From: Candidatus Allofournierella pullicola
GTDB taxonomy: Bacteria; Bacillota; Clostridia; Oscillospirales; Ruminococcaceae
Length of the DNA: 64,000 nucleotides
Direction: 5' to 3'
NCBI GenBank assembly: GCA_019114225.1
Contig: DXFW01000020.1
Location: forward strand, 62,001-126,000
A model generated the notes under the pieces. It saw only the letters and a program-made list of their open reading frames with translations, did not search any database and had not been told where the DNA came from. A program made the translations under genes and the position numbers. Below, piece by piece: positions 32,096 through 40,735 of the stretch (the first letter of the stretch is position 1; each line of letters starts with the position of its first letter).

Positions 32096-33070
32096 ATGCG
32101 CACGAAAACGGAACTGCTGAAAGAAGCGCAGCGTCAGACGGCCAGCGCCCGCCAGCGGGCCATGACCCTGGCGGCACAGCGGCGGCAGGCCGCGGCGGCG
32201 GCCATCCCCGAGCTGGAGCCGCTGGAGAGCAAGGTGCGCTCGCTGGGCGTGCGGCTGGTGCAGCTGGCGGCCGCGGGCGCAGCGGAAGCGGAACAGAACG
32301 CCGCCCGCGCAGAGCGCGCCGCCGCCCAAAAGCAGCTGGAGGCCCTGCTGGCAGACAACGGTTACGGCCCCGCCAGCCTGGAGCCGGCCTTTTCCTGCCC
32401 GGTGTGCAAGGACACCGGCACCGTGAACGGGCGGATGTGCGCCTGCGTTTCCCGCCGGGCCCGGCAGCTGCGCCGGGCGGAGATCGCCAAGGAGTCGCCG
32501 CTGTCGCTGTGCGGGTTTGACTCGATGGAGCTGCGCTACTACCCCGACGAGCCGGACGAAGCCACCGGCGTGAGCATTCGCACCGAGATGGCCGAGACGC
32601 TGGCCGCTCTGCGGGACTATGCCGAAGGTTTTGACATGAAGAGCACCAGCCTGCTGCTTTGCGGCAACGCGGGGCTGGGCAAGACCCACGCGGCGCTGGC
32701 CATTGCCCAGACAGTGCTGGAAAAGGGCTTTGACGTGGTGTACATCAGCGCCCAGAGCCTCTTCGGCCAGCTGGAGCGGGACCGCTTTGCGGACGGCTGC
32801 CCGCTGATGGAGGCGGTGCTGGAGGCGGACCTGCTGGTGCTGGACGATCTGGGCACCGAGTATGTGAGCCCCTATGTGCTCAGCTGTTTTTACAACCTGC
32901 TGAACACCCGCCTGCTGGAAAAGCGCCCCACGGTTTACACCACCAACATCGTGGACGGCAAAGCCTTTGAGGCCCGCTACACCGAAAAAATCGCCAGCCG
33001 CCTGGGCGGCAGCTGCGAGCCGGTGCTGTTTCTGGGGCAGGACATACGCAAGCTGAAAAGCATGGAATAA
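32096..33070 (+). CDS. DnaC/DnaI-like helicase-loader ATPase
   Basis: A 324-residue AAA+ protein with an N-terminal coiled, alanine-rich domain, a zinc-finger-like CPVCKDTG...MCAC element near residue 101, Walker A GNAGLGKTH near 187, Walker B LVLDDLGTEY near 247 and a sensor TTNI near 286. This is the layout of Bacillus DnaI, which loads DnaB/DnaC helicase. Adjacent to a DnaD-like gene, it completes a primosome pair. The SD is within the end of the preceding gene (GGGAGG). Confidence 0.88.
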   Translation: MRTKTELLKEAQRQTASARQRAMTLAAQRRQAAAAAIPELEPLESKVRSLGVRLVQLAAAGAAEAEQNAARAERAAAQKQLEALLADNGYGPASLEPAFSCPVCKDTGTVNGRMCACVSRRARQLRRAEIAKESPLSLCGFDSMELRYYPDEPDEATGVSIRTEMAETLAALRDYAEGFDMKSTSLLLCGNAGLGKTHAALAIAQTVLEKGFDVVYISAQSLFGQLERDRFADGCPLMEAVLEADLLVLDDLGTEYVSPYVLSCFYNLLNTRLLEKRPTVYTTNIVDGKAFEARYTEKIASRLGGSCEPVLFLGQDIRKLKSME

Positions 33071-33097
33071 ACAAGAGAAAAGGACGTGTCGCGAGGA

Positions 33098-34459
33098 ATG
33101 AAAGAAAATATCATGGGCACAAAGCCCGTTGCGCCCCTTTTGCTGAGCATGGCCTTCCCCATTATGATCAGCATGCTGGTGCAGGCCCTTTACAACATTG
33201 TGGACAGCATTTTCGTTGCCCGCCTCTCCGACGCGGCGCTGGCCGCCGTGAGCTTTGCCTACCCGGTGCAAATGCTGACCATCGCCGTGGCGGTGGGCAC
33301 CAGCGTGGGCGTGAACGCCCTGCTCAGCCGCCGGCTGGGCGAGGGCAACCGGGAAGCCGCCGACAAGGTGGCCCACAACGGCATGCTGCTGATGTTTTTC
33401 AGCTGGCTGGCCTTTGCGGTGTTCGGGCTGTTCTGCTCGGAACTGTTCTTCAGCTTTTTCACCCAGAATCCCGCCATTGCCGCCGACGGCGCGGCCTATC
33501 TGCGGGTGTGCCTGGTGTTCAGCTTAGGCATGTTCTTCCAGATCTGCCTGGAGCGGCTCATCCAGGTGACCGGGCGCACGGTGTTCCAAATGCTGAGCCA
33601 GATGTCCGGCGCCATCGTCAACATCATCCTGGACCCCATCCTCATCTTCGGTCTGCTGGGCGCGCCCCGGCTGGGGGTGCTGGGCGCGGCGGTCGCCACC
33701 GTCATCGGCCAGTGGTTCGGCTGCTGCGTGTGCTTTATCCTCAACCTCAAATTCAACAACGAGGTGCGGCTGCACTGGAAAAAGCTCCGGTTTGACGGCC
33801 CCACCGTGGCCGGGATCTACGACGTGGGCCTGCCCAGCATTATCATGCAGAGTATCAGCAGCGTGATGAACTTTGGCATGAACAAGATCCTCATCGGCTT
33901 TTCCGAGACGGCCGTTTCGGTGCTGGGCGTCTACTTCAAGCTGCAGAGCTTTGTGTTTATGCCCGGCTTCGGTCTGACCAACGCGCTGGTGCCCATCGTG
34001 GGCTACAACTACGGCGCCCGCCGCAAAGAGCGCATTCTCTCCGCCATCAAGGTCTGCATGGTGGCCATGTTCTGTGTGATGGCTGTGGGCACCATTATCT
34101 TCCAGCTGTTCCCCGGCCAGCTGCTGGCCATGTTCAGCGAGGGAGGCGACCTTGGCCACATTGGCCAGCCTGCGCTGCGTATCATCAGTCTGAGCTTTCT
34201 TTTTGCCGGGGTGGACATCGTGTTCAGCAGCCTGTTCCAGGCCGTGGGCGAGGGTCTTTTGAGCCTTCTGATGAGCGCCTTCCGCCAGCTGGTGCTGCTG
34301 CTGCCGGTGGCTTGGCTGCTGAGCCTTACCGGCAACCTGGACGCGGTGTGGTACAGCTTCTTCATCGCAGAGGTCTGCGCGCTGGTGCTTGCCACCTTCT
34401 TCTTCCGCCGCACCTATAAAAACAAGATCCAGCGGCTGGAAACCATCGAATTCAAATAA
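33098..34459 (+). CDS. MATE-family multidrug efflux transporter
   Basis: A 453-residue twelve-helix transporter of the DinF/MATE type: starts MKENIMGTKPVAPLL, with the pair of homologous six-helix halves recognisable by PIMISMLVQALYNIVDSIFV and a second half near residue 240 with GLPSIIMQSISSVMNF. It extrudes cationic drugs with Na+ or H+. The ATG at 33098 is preferred over the GTG at 33086 because homologues begin MKENIMGTK, although the SD is weak for both. Follows the helicase-loader gene by 27 bases. Confidence 0.88.
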   Translation: MKENIMGTKPVAPLLLSMAFPIMISMLVQALYNIVDSIFVARLSDAALAAVSFAYPVQMLTIAVAVGTSVGVNALLSRRLGEGNREAADKVAHNGMLLMFFSWLAFAVFGLFCSELFFSFFTQNPAIAADGAAYLRVCLVFSLGMFFQICLERLIQVTGRTVFQMLSQMSGAIVNIILDPILIFGLLGAPRLGVLGAAVATVIGQWFGCCVCFILNLKFNNEVRLHWKKLRFDGPTVAGIYDVGLPSIIMQSISSVMNFGMNKILIGFSETAVSVLGVYFKLQSFVFMPGFGLTNALVPIVGYNYGARRKERILSAIKVCMVAMFCVMAVGTIIFQLFPGQLLAMFSEGGDLGHIGQPALRIISLSFLFAGVDIVFSSLFQAVGEGLLSLLMSAFRQLVLLLPVAWLLSLTGNLDAVWYSFFIAEVCALVLATFFFRRTYKNKIQRLETIEFK

Positions 34460-34470
34460 CCGCCAAACAC

Positions 34471-34512
34471 AAAAGCCGCCCGCGCACGAAACAACGTGCG
34501 CGGGCGGCTTTT
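34471..34512. terminator. perfect 18-bp bidirectional terminator
   Basis: AAAAGCCGCCCGCGCACG (34471-34488) pairs perfectly with 34495-34512 around a six-base loop, between convergent genes at 34459 and 34528. Confidence 0.92.
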
Positions 34513-34527
34513 CTTTTTCGTCCTGGT

Positions 34528-34794
34528 TCAGCTGTGCTTCTGCTTCTCCAGCGCTTCCTCCAGGGCCAGGGAGATCTGGTCCGGGCAGGAGGTGGGGCGG
34601 GGGCCGCAGGTGGTGCCCCGCATGCGGCGGATGGCGTCGGCGGCGTCCATGCCCACCAGCAGGCTGCTGACGCCCTTCAGGTTGCCGTTGCAGCCGCCCA
34701 CCACTTCAATGCTGTGGATGGTGCCGTCGTCGTTCAGGGTCACAGTGGTGCTGCGGGAGCAGGTGCCGCTGTTTTTGCGGGTGATGGTTGTCAT
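34528..34794 (-). CDS. TSCPD-domain protein (TIGR03905)
   Basis: An 88-residue protein with the TSCPD signature near residue 68 (GTTCGPRPTSCPDQI) and an N-terminal GTCSRST. The domain also forms the C-terminus of vitamin-B12-dependent ribonucleotide reductases, where it is thought to bind metal; the free-standing version is uncharacterised. The gene has a GGAACC-type weak SD and is followed by the terminator at 34471. It is 17 bases from the PHP gene upstream. Confidence 0.85.
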   Translation of the reverse strand: MTTITRKNSGTCSRSTTVTLNDDGTIHSIEVVGGCNGNLKGVSSLLVGMDAADAIRRMRGTTCGPRPTSCPDQISLALEEALEKQKHS

Positions 34795-34811
34795 TTTGGG
34801 TTCCTTCTCTC

Positions 34812-35660
34812 TTATGCTTTCTTCGATTTTGCCAGTGCGTTCAGCCGCAGCACTTCCTCGTCGGTGCAGCGGCAGAGGCCCAGCCGCCGGGGTTTTCCGG
34901 CGTGGATCCCGTGGAAGTCGGTGCCGCCGGTGGTGACGAGGCCGTACTCTTTGGCCAGGCGGCGAAGTTCCTCTTTGTCCTCGGGGGTGTTGCGGGGGTG
35001 CTCTATCTCCACCCCGTCGATCCGGCCGGCAGCGGCCAGCTCCCGCACCAGCTCCATGCTGTTGTAGACGCTGGGGTGGGCAAACACCGCCACGCCCCGG
35101 GCGGCTTTGATGACCGCCAGAACGTTATCCACCGGCTCGTACTCCGGGTTGTGGAGCACCTTGCCGCCCCTGGCCCCGAAAAGGGTCTTGTAGTCCTGCT
35201 GGTAAATGCCGTCCACCAGGCCGTACTCATAAAGCACGCGCATGAGGGTGCTTTTGAAAATCACGCCGCCGCCCTCGTCGGCCATGCGGCGGGCGTCCTC
35301 CAGCTTGAACTGGGGATAGAGTGCCTCCAGTTCTTTGGCGCTCTGGGTGCAGACGGCGTTGCGCCGCTGCCCCATCAGACGGCAGTGGGCCGCCAGTTCG
35401 GGGCAGTCCTGATCCGGCCAGTAGCACAAAATGTGCACCTGCCGCTTCCGCTCATAGTCATAGGCGGTGAGCTCCGTGGCGGGGATGAGGCCGACCCCTT
35501 CCACCGTGGGGTTTTCGTAGGCGTACTTCACCGGGAACAGGGTGTCGTGGTCGGAAATGGCCAGCCACGCAAGGCCCGCCCGGGCCGCCAACCTGGGCAG
35601 CACGGGGGCGGGCAGCGCCCCGTCGGACCAGGTGGTGTGGGTATGCAGATCGCCGGCCAT
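34812..35660 (-). CDS. PHP-domain phosphatase
   Basis: A 282-residue polymerase-and-histidinol-phosphatase domain protein. Metal-binding motifs are HTHTTWSDG near residue 6, SDHD near 35, PATEL near 60, HPSV near 185 and GGTDFHG near 245. This matches YciV/RNase AM-type enzymes that hydrolyse 3',5'-nucleoside bisphosphates or nucleotide 5'-ends. The ATG at 35660 (AAGGAAGG upstream) sets the start; the longer frame overlapping the aconitase gene is rejected. Confidence 0.85.
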   Translation of the reverse strand: MAGDLHTHTTWSDGALPAPVLPRLAARAGLAWLAISDHDTLFPVKYAYENPTVEGVGLIPATELTAYDYERKRQVHILCYWPDQDCPELAAHCRLMGQRRNAVCTQSAKELEALYPQFKLEDARRMADEGGGVIFKSTLMRVLYEYGLVDGIYQQDYKTLFGARGGKVLHNPEYEPVDNVLAVIKAARGVAVFAHPSVYNSMELVRELAAAGRIDGVEIEHPRNTPEDKEELRRLAKEYGLVTTGGTDFHGIHAGKPRRLGLCRCTDEEVLRLNALAKSKKA

Positions 35661-35682
35661 GGGTTCACCTTCCTTTGGGTTT

Positions 35683-37956
35683 TTAGCCGTGCTTGTAGTA
35701 GTTGATAAGGCAGCCGTCCAGCAAAATTTGCCGCTCGTCCGCCGTGAGGGGGGCGATGGAGAGGCTGAAGGCCTTGGGGCCGTTTTCGCCCAGCACATAG
35801 GCCGGAATGCTCTCCAGCCGGTTTTCGGCCAGCAGCGCCCGCGCGCCGGGGATGAGGACGTAGTCGCCCAGGCCGAAGGGGGTGGGGCCGTCCAGCTGGA
35901 AGGGCAGCATGCCCCAGTTGATGAGGTTGGAACGGTAGCGCTTGGTGGCGTACTCCACCGCGATGTTGGCCCCCGCGCCCAGCACGCGCTGGCAGCTGGC
36001 GGCCTGCTCACGGGCAGAGCCGTCGCCGGGCTTCACCGCGTAGATGGTGCTGGCGATGGCCAAATCCTTCCAGGTGAGGGCCTCGCAGCCGGGCACGGCG
36101 TGCACCTGCGCCAGCAGGGCTTCGCTGCCCTTGCCGGCGGCGCGGTCGGCCTCCTCGGCCTGCACCGCCTTGGCGCGGCCCACATAGGCCGGGTCCTTGC
36201 GGCTCAGGGTGAACTCCGCCAGGCCCAGAGGATTGGAGCGGTAGCTGCTGGTCTCGCCGCTGGGGATGAGCTCGTCGGTGGTGGTCACCGGGTCGGTGAT
36301 GTAGCTGGTGACCTTCAGCAGCAGGTTGTCGGCCAGAGGCTGGATGGCGGGCCAGTCCTTGATGTTGGGTCCAAGGCGCAGCAGGCTGTCGTAGTCGCCC
36401 TTGCCCCAGCCGTTGTAGACGCGGCTCTTATAGCTGGAGTCGTCGAACTCGTACTCGGGGATATTGGGCTGGTAGTCGATGTCGGTGGCAGGGGTGAGGA
36501 TACCGCCCATGCGGGTGGTGGCGGCGATGGAACGGGCGTCCATCAGCGCCACGCCGGCGATCTGGCCGTTGCCGGGCTTGGAGCCCTCGCGGCTGGGGAA
36601 GTTGCGGGTGGTGTGGCGGATGGACAGCGAGCCGTTGGCCGGCACGTCGCCCGCGCCAAAGCAGGGCCCGCAGAAGGCGGTGCGCACGGTGGCGCCGCCG
36701 GCCATCAGGCTGGCAAGGGCCCCGTTTTTCATCAGCGCCATCATCGTGGGCTGGCTGGAGGGGTAAACGCTCAAGGCGTACTCCCCGTTGCCGCCGGAGA
36801 AGCCCTCCAGGATCTGGGCAGCCTCGCAGATGTTGGAGTAGGTGCCGCCGGCGCAGCCGGCGATGACGCCCTGGTCCACCCGCAGGCGGCCGTTCTCGAT
36901 CTTGCTCACAAGGTCCAGCTTGACCTTGCCGCCCACCAGCGCGGCGCAGTCCTCCTCGGTCTTGTGGAGGATGTCCTCGAGGTTCGCGTTCAGCTCCTCG
37001 ATGGTGTAGACGTTGGAGGGGTGCATGGGCAGGGCGATCATGGGCCGCACTTTGTCCAGCGCCACTTCCACCACGCCGTCGTAATAGGCCAGCTCCGCCG
37101 GAGCCAGGGGCTTGTAGTCCCCTTCCCTGCCATGGACGGCCAGATACTTCCGGGTGGTCTCATCGGTGACCCAGATACTGGACAGACAGGTGGTCTCGGT
37201 GGTCATCACGTCGATACCGCTGCGGTATTCCAGCGGCAGATTGGCCACGCCGGGGCCCACGAACTCCATGACCTTGTTCTTCACATAGCCATTGGCGAAC
37301 ACCGCGCCGATGATGGCCAGAGCCACGTCCTGGGGGCCCACGCCGGGCACGGGCGCGCCGGTGAGGTGCACCGCCACCACGCCGGGGCAGGCCACGTCGT
37401 AGGTGCGGTTCAGCAGCTGCTTTGCCAGCTCGCCGCCGCCCTCGCCGATGGCCATGGTGCCCAGCGCGCCGTAGCGGGTGTGGCTGTCGGAGCCCAAAAT
37501 CATCTTGCCGCAGCCGGCGTACATCTCGCGCATGTACTGATGGATGACCGCCAGATGGGGCGGCACGTACACGCCGCCGTACTTTTTGGCGGCGGACAGG
37601 CCGAAGAGGTGGTCGTCCTCGTTGATGGTGCCGCCCACCGCGCACAGGCTGTTGTGGCAGTTGGTGAGCACATAGGGCATGGGGAATTTGGTGAGGCCCG
37701 AAGCGCGGGCAGTCTGCACGATACCCACAAAGGTGATGTCGTGGCTGGCCATCGCGTCAAATTTCAGCTTCAGGGCGTTTTCGTCGCCGCTGTGGTTGTG
37801 TGCCTGCAGAATGCCCCAGGCAATGGTGCCTTTGCGGGCGTTTTCGCGGGCAGTCTCGTCAAAGCCCAGCGCCGCCAGGGCGGCGGGAGCGTTTTCGTCC
37901 GCGGGGACCCACTGACCCCGGGCGTAGTACATTCCGGTCTTGGAGCAAGTGACCAT
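35683..37956 (-). CDS. aconitase-family hydratase (AcnA/YbhJ-like)
   Basis: A 757-residue protein of the aconitase superfamily. Cluster cysteine motifs are visible: TTCLSSIW near residue 256, GCAGG near 359 and [10 protein letters not shown] near 424; the swivel domain follows ([14 protein letters not shown] near 700 as the family GxLNWG-type site). It is one continuous chain like YbhJ rather than a split LeuCD enzyme. Substrate in the absence of other TCA genes here is uncertain. Its promoter overlaps the hairpin at 38043. Confidence 0.8.
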   Translation of the reverse strand: MVTCSKTGMYYARGQWVPADENAPAALAALGFDETARENARKGTIAWGILQAHNHSGDENALKLKFDAMASHDITFVGIVQTARASGLTKFPMPYVLTNCHNSLCAVGGTINEDDHLFGLSAAKKYGGVYVPPHLAVIHQYMREMYAGCGKMILGSDSHTRYGALGTMAIGEGGGELAKQLLNRTYDVACPGVVAVHLTGAPVPGVGPQDVALAIIGAVFANGYVKNKVMEFVGPGVANLPLEYRSGIDVMTTETTCLSSIWVTDETTRKYLAVHGREGDYKPLAPAELAYYDGVVEVALDKVRPMIALPMHPSNVYTIEELNANLEDILHKTEEDCAALVGGKVKLDLVSKIENGRLRVDQGVIAGCAGGTYSNICEAAQILEGFSGGNGEYALSVYPSSQPTMMALMKNGALASLMAGGATVRTAFCGPCFGAGDVPANGSLSIRHTTRNFPSREGSKPGNGQIAGVALMDARSIAATTRMGGILTPATDIDYQPNIPEYEFDDSSYKSRVYNGWGKGDYDSLLRLGPNIKDWPAIQPLADNLLLKVTSYITDPVTTTDELIPSGETSSYRSNPLGLAEFTLSRKDPAYVGRAKAVQAEEADRAAGKGSEALLAQVHAVPGCEALTWKDLAIASTIYAVKPGDGSAREQAASCQRVLGAGANIAVEYATKRYRSNLINWGMLPFQLDGPTPFGLGDYVLIPGARALLAENRLESIPAYVLGENGPKAFSLSIAPLTADERQILLDGCLINYYKHG

Positions 37957-38028
37957 GGGAAGCCTCCTTCGTACCCGGGCGGCGCCTGCCGCCGGGAAAC
38001 CGATATTTTTTCAAAAGCCGTTCTTGTT

Positions 38029-38057
38029 ATTATAGCACAACCGCCCGGCTTTTGAAA
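38029..38057 (-). promoter_or_regulatory. sigma-A promoter of the aconitase-like gene, embedded in an upstream hairpin
   Basis: Perfect TATAAT (38029-38034) with TTTCAA (38052-38057) 17 bases upstream on the minus strand. The -35 lies inside the terminator-like hairpin 38043-38065. Confidence 0.65.
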
Positions 38058-38065
38058 AGCCGGGC
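38043..38065. terminator. hairpin downstream of the CapA-like gene
   Basis: GCCCGGCTTTT (38043-38053) pairs with AAAAGCCGGGC (38055-38065) with almost no loop. A T6 tract lies only on the plus side (38070-38075); on the minus strand, where the CapA gene ends, the T-run is missing. Terminator strength is uncertain. Confidence 0.55.
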
Positions 38066-38080
38066 AGTGTTTTTTGCCGT

Positions 38081-39223
38081 TCAGGCTGCCTCTTCCGGCG
38101 GATGGAGCACGCCGTCCGCGTCGAACCAGCCGCTCTCGCTGATGGCATTGAGATGGTCCAGGATACGCTCCTTCTCTCCTTCGTCGGTGAGAACGGAGGT
38201 GCGTCCGCCGGTCTGCACACAGGGGATGAGACGGACGGTGGCGTTTTCCGCCCCGGGGCCGGTGAGGGTGACGGTGAGCAGGGCGGTGTCCACCGTTTCC
38301 ATGTTGAACCAGAAGTTGCCCAGGCTGTAGAGCACGGGCACGTCCCCGCGCCAGCCAGCCCCCTGCAGGATGTGGGGGTGGCTGCCCACGATGAGGTCCG
38401 CCCCCGCCTCGGCAAAGAGGGTGGCGAGATCGGTTTGGGCCTGCTCCAATTGAGTGCTGTACTCGGTGCCCCAGTGGACATAGACCACCAGATAGTCGCA
38501 CCGGCTGTCGGCCTCTTCGATGACCTGCACCGCCAGTTCCGGGTCATAGCAGCGCAGCACGCCGGGGCTGTCCTCCCCTGCCTCGGGGGTGAGGATGTAC
38601 TTTTCCGCCCGGGTGCAGGCCACGTATCCGATGGTGAGCCCGTCCGCCGTGAAGTAGCGGGGCGTCATGGCCTCTTCCAGATCCGCGCCCGCCCCCACAT
38701 AGGCGATGTCCGCGTCCGAGAGGGCGGTCAGGGTGTCGGCAAAGGCGTCGGCGCCGTAGTCAAAGCAGTGGTTGTTGGCAAGGCTGACGACGTCCACCCC
38801 CAGCTGCTGCCAGATAGCGGCGTTCTCTGGGCGGGAGCAGAAGGTGAACTGCTTGCCGGGCATGGGACTTCCCCGGTGGGAAAAGGCAAACTCGTTGTTG
38901 GAAAGCAGGATGTCCGCGCCGCGCATTTCTTCCAAAAGCAGCGGATCAAAACAGTCCTCCACGCCACCGGTTTTTGCGTAGTGGAGCATGTTGTACCAGT
39001 CATCGGCAAAGTTCACGTCGCCGGTGAAAGCCAGCGTCACTTCGGGCGTGGGAGTGGGCGACGGGCTGGGAGCGGGGGTGGCGGAAGGGGCGGGTGCCGG
39101 GTCGGGCACGGAGGCAGCAGGCTGCCCTGCGCCGGAGCCGGGCGCGAAGGCGGCTGCGGCGAACGCCCCCGCAACGCACACCACGCCCAAAAAGATTTTT
39201 ACCGCTTCCAACGGATTTTTCAT
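38081..39223 (-). CDS. CapA-family (PGA_cap) metallophosphatase-like lipoprotein or exported protein
   Basis: A 380-residue protein with an N-terminal signal-type hydrophobic stretch (residues 8-27), a Pro/Ser/Ala-rich linker (PAPAPSATPAPSPSPT) and a CapA domain. The motifs are FTGDVNFADDWY near 66, LSNNEF near 107, LANNHCFDYG near 146, HWGTEY near 250 and GSHPHILQ near 279. CapA/PgsA proteins aid poly-gamma-glutamate or capsule export. A TATACT/TTGCAC promoter lies at 39253-39281. No poly-glutamate synthase genes are nearby. Confidence 0.82.
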   Translation of the reverse strand: MKNPLEAVKIFLGVVCVAGAFAAAAFAPGSGAGQPAASVPDPAPAPSATPAPSPSPTPTPEVTLAFTGDVNFADDWYNMLHYAKTGGVEDCFDPLLLEEMRGADILLSNNEFAFSHRGSPMPGKQFTFCSRPENAAIWQQLGVDVVSLANNHCFDYGADAFADTLTALSDADIAYVGAGADLEEAMTPRYFTADGLTIGYVACTRAEKYILTPEAGEDSPGVLRCYDPELAVQVIEEADSRCDYLVVYVHWGTEYSTQLEQAQTDLATLFAEAGADLIVGSHPHILQGAGWRGDVPVLYSLGNFWFNMETVDTALLTVTLTGPGAENATVRLIPCVQTGGRTSVLTDEGEKERILDHLNAISESGWFDADGVLHPPEEAA

Positions 39224-39252
39224 TTGCTCACCCGCCTTTGACCGTTTCCTTT

Positions 39253-39281
39253 AGTATATGGTCTTTTTCGCTTCGGTGCAA
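39253..39281 (-). promoter_or_regulatory. sigma-A promoter of the CapA-like gene
   Basis: TTGCAC (39276-39281), 17-base spacer, TATACT (39253-39258) on the minus strand. Confidence 0.7.
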
Positions 39282-39306
39282 GGGGCCGCGGAGGCGGAAA
39301 AAGGGT

Positions 39307-39335
39307 TTGACATTTCGCCCCCCGGCGGGTATAAT
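39307..39335 (+). promoter_or_regulatory. perfect consensus sigma-A promoter of the tRNA
   Basis: TTGACA (39307-39312), exactly 17 bases, TATAAT (39330-39335), with the tRNA starting 17 bases later. Confidence 0.92.
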
Positions 39336-39351
39336 AAACAGGTATTCACCT

Positions 39352-39425
39352 GCGGGGTTAGTACATCGGTAGTGCGTCGGCTTCCCAAGCCGAACAGGCG
39401 GGTTCGACTCCCGTACCCCGCTCCA
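39352..39425 (+). tRNA. tRNA-Gly(CCC)
   Basis: The acceptor stem GCGGGGT/ACCCCGC is seven perfect pairs with encoded CCA at 39423-39425. The anticodon arm is TCGGC-TTCCCAA-GCCGA (anticodon CCC, glycine) and the T arm GCGGG-TTCGACT-CCCGT is regular. A transcription terminator follows at 39452-39479. Confidence 0.95.
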
Positions 39426-39451
39426 CGTCGGAATGGACTGCGCTCCATTCA

Positions 39452-39480
39452 AAAAGCCCGGTCACAAGACCGGGCTTTTC
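39452..39480 (+). terminator. rho-independent terminator after the tRNA
   Basis: AAAAGCCCGGTC (39452-39463) pairs perfectly with GACCGGGCTTTT (39468-39479) around an ACAA loop. Confidence 0.9.
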
Positions 39481-39681
39481 TCATACCGCTCTGTCCTTCC
39501 TCCTTCTCCCCACGAAACTTTGCTTTGCAAACTTTCGCGGGGGCCCCGGCCGCTTCGCGGCATGTTATCGCAAGCGTCATATCGCTTGCGGCGGCTTTTG
39601 TAAGAAGCCACCGTGCGCTCTTTGCCCCGCCGCCCTGGCAGGCGGCAAAGCACAAACGTCCCCTTGCCTGCGTCGATTTTT
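39481..39681. other. hairpin-rich intergenic region without a gene
   Basis: About 200 bases between the tRNA terminator and the terminator of the DivIVA-like gene. Several hairpins can form, for example GCAAGCG-tcatat-CGCTTGC near 39573 and CCGC/GCGG near 39550, plus a GC-rich GCCGCC/GGCGGC pairing near 39630. No ORF with a ribosome site is convincing and no known small RNA is recognised. Confidence 0.45.
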
Positions 39682-39724
39682 TAAAAAAGAAGCCCCGGAA
39701 GAAAGTTCTTCCGGGGGCTTTTTT
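39682..39724 (-). terminator. terminator of the DivIVA-like gene
   Basis: A 14- to 15-pair stem (AAGCCCCGGAAGAA with TTCTTCCGGGGGCTT, 39690-39720, one bulge), with a T-run on the minus strand at about 39682-39689. Confidence 0.85.
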
Positions 39725-40701
39725 TATTCTTTCAGGGCGCGCTCCAAAAGGTCCAGCAGACTCTCGCTCACCGTGCGGCGGCGGGCCGGGCGGCGGGGCG
39801 GACGCTTGTCCCGTTCGGGGCGGGGGTGAGCTTTCGGCTGTTCCGGCTGCGGAGACAGAGGCTTGGGGAAACTCTCGGCCTGGGCACCCAGGGTCACCAG
39901 GTTCTGCTCGGTCTCGCCCAGGGCGGTGTAGATCGCGCCGGTGGCTCTTTGCAAACGCTCGGCGGCCTCCGCGATCTGACGGTCCACCTGCTCCAGCTGG
40001 CTGCGCAGCAAAAGCACTGTGTCTGCCATCTGCTGGGCGCTCTGGCGGGCGGATTCCTGCTGGGTGCGGCGGGTCTGGTCGAAGCGGGCTTTTTCCAGCT
40101 CCAGCTGGCGCTCGGCAGCCTGCCGCTGCTGCTCCATCTGAAGGCGGGCAGCCTCTTTTTCCTCTTCCATCTGCCGCAGGCCGGCCTGTTTTTCCTCTTC
40201 AAAAGCGCCGCGCTGGCGCTCCAGCTCTTCCCGGCCCTGTCTTGCCTTTTCCTCGCCTTCGGCGCGGGCGGCCTCCAGATCGGCCAGTGCCTGCTCCAGC
40301 TGGCGGTGCTGCTGTTCCAGCTGCTCGGTGAGGCGGGCGTTGTCTGCCCGGAGGACCACCGTCTCCTGCTCCTTGGTGAACAGACGGCTCTTGTAGCCGT
40401 TTGCGGTCTCCTCCATGTGCAGCAGCTGTTCGCTGATGGCGCGGGCGCGGCTTTCGGCTTCGCCGGCACGCTTTTCCTCACTGGTGAGGCGGTCGCAGAC
40501 TTCCTTCGTTTTTTCCAGCAAAACGTCGTTGTCCGCTTTGGCGTTTTCCAGTTCCTTGCGCAGAGCCTCGGCGGCTTCTTCCTGCTGCTTCTGGCTCTCC
40601 AGCGCCTTGGCGCTCAGCTCGTCAATGTAGGCCAGCACCTGGGCTTTTTGAAAGCCCATCAGGGACGTTTTGAATTCGCCGGGGGTGGGCTTGTCCGCCA
40701 T
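39724..40701 (-). CDS. DivIVA/GpsB-like coiled-coil cell-division protein
   Basis: A 325-residue protein with the DivIVA-type N-terminal membrane-binding motif (EFKTSLMGFQKAQVLAYIDEL, residues 8-28) followed by about 220 residues of continuous coiled coil rich in Glu, Gln and Arg. A basic, proline-rich tail (HPRPERDKRPPRRPARRR) and a short C-terminal helix end the chain. It likely localises to the septum or poles as a scaffold. It lies directly downstream of ftsZ (34 bases), so the two are co-expressed. It is longer than typical DivIVA and the C-terminal half is not recognised. Confidence 0.75.
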   Translation of the reverse strand: MADKPTPGEFKTSLMGFQKAQVLAYIDELSAKALESQKQQEEAAEALRKELENAKADNDVLLEKTKEVCDRLTSEEKRAGEAESRARAISEQLLHMEETANGYKSRLFTKEQETVVLRADNARLTEQLEQQHRQLEQALADLEAARAEGEEKARQGREELERQRGAFEEEKQAGLRQMEEEKEAARLQMEQQRQAAERQLELEKARFDQTRRTQQESARQSAQQMADTVLLLRSQLEQVDRQIAEAAERLQRATGAIYTALGETEQNLVTLGAQAESFPKPLSPQPEQPKAHPRPERDKRPPRRPARRRTVSESLLDLLERALKE

Positions 40702-40735
40702 GGTGCCGCCTCCTTTCGATCAAAATTCGGGTCTT

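Noticed and set aside
34812-36011. A longer start for the PHP phosphatase overlapping the aconitase gene
   Set aside because: The extra 117 residues are an out-of-frame reading of the aconitase end; the ATG at 35660 has a good SD and begins the PHP domain.
35542-38055. An 837-codon plus-strand open frame opposite the aconitase-like gene
   Set aside because: Antisense shadow; the minus-strand protein has all family motifs.
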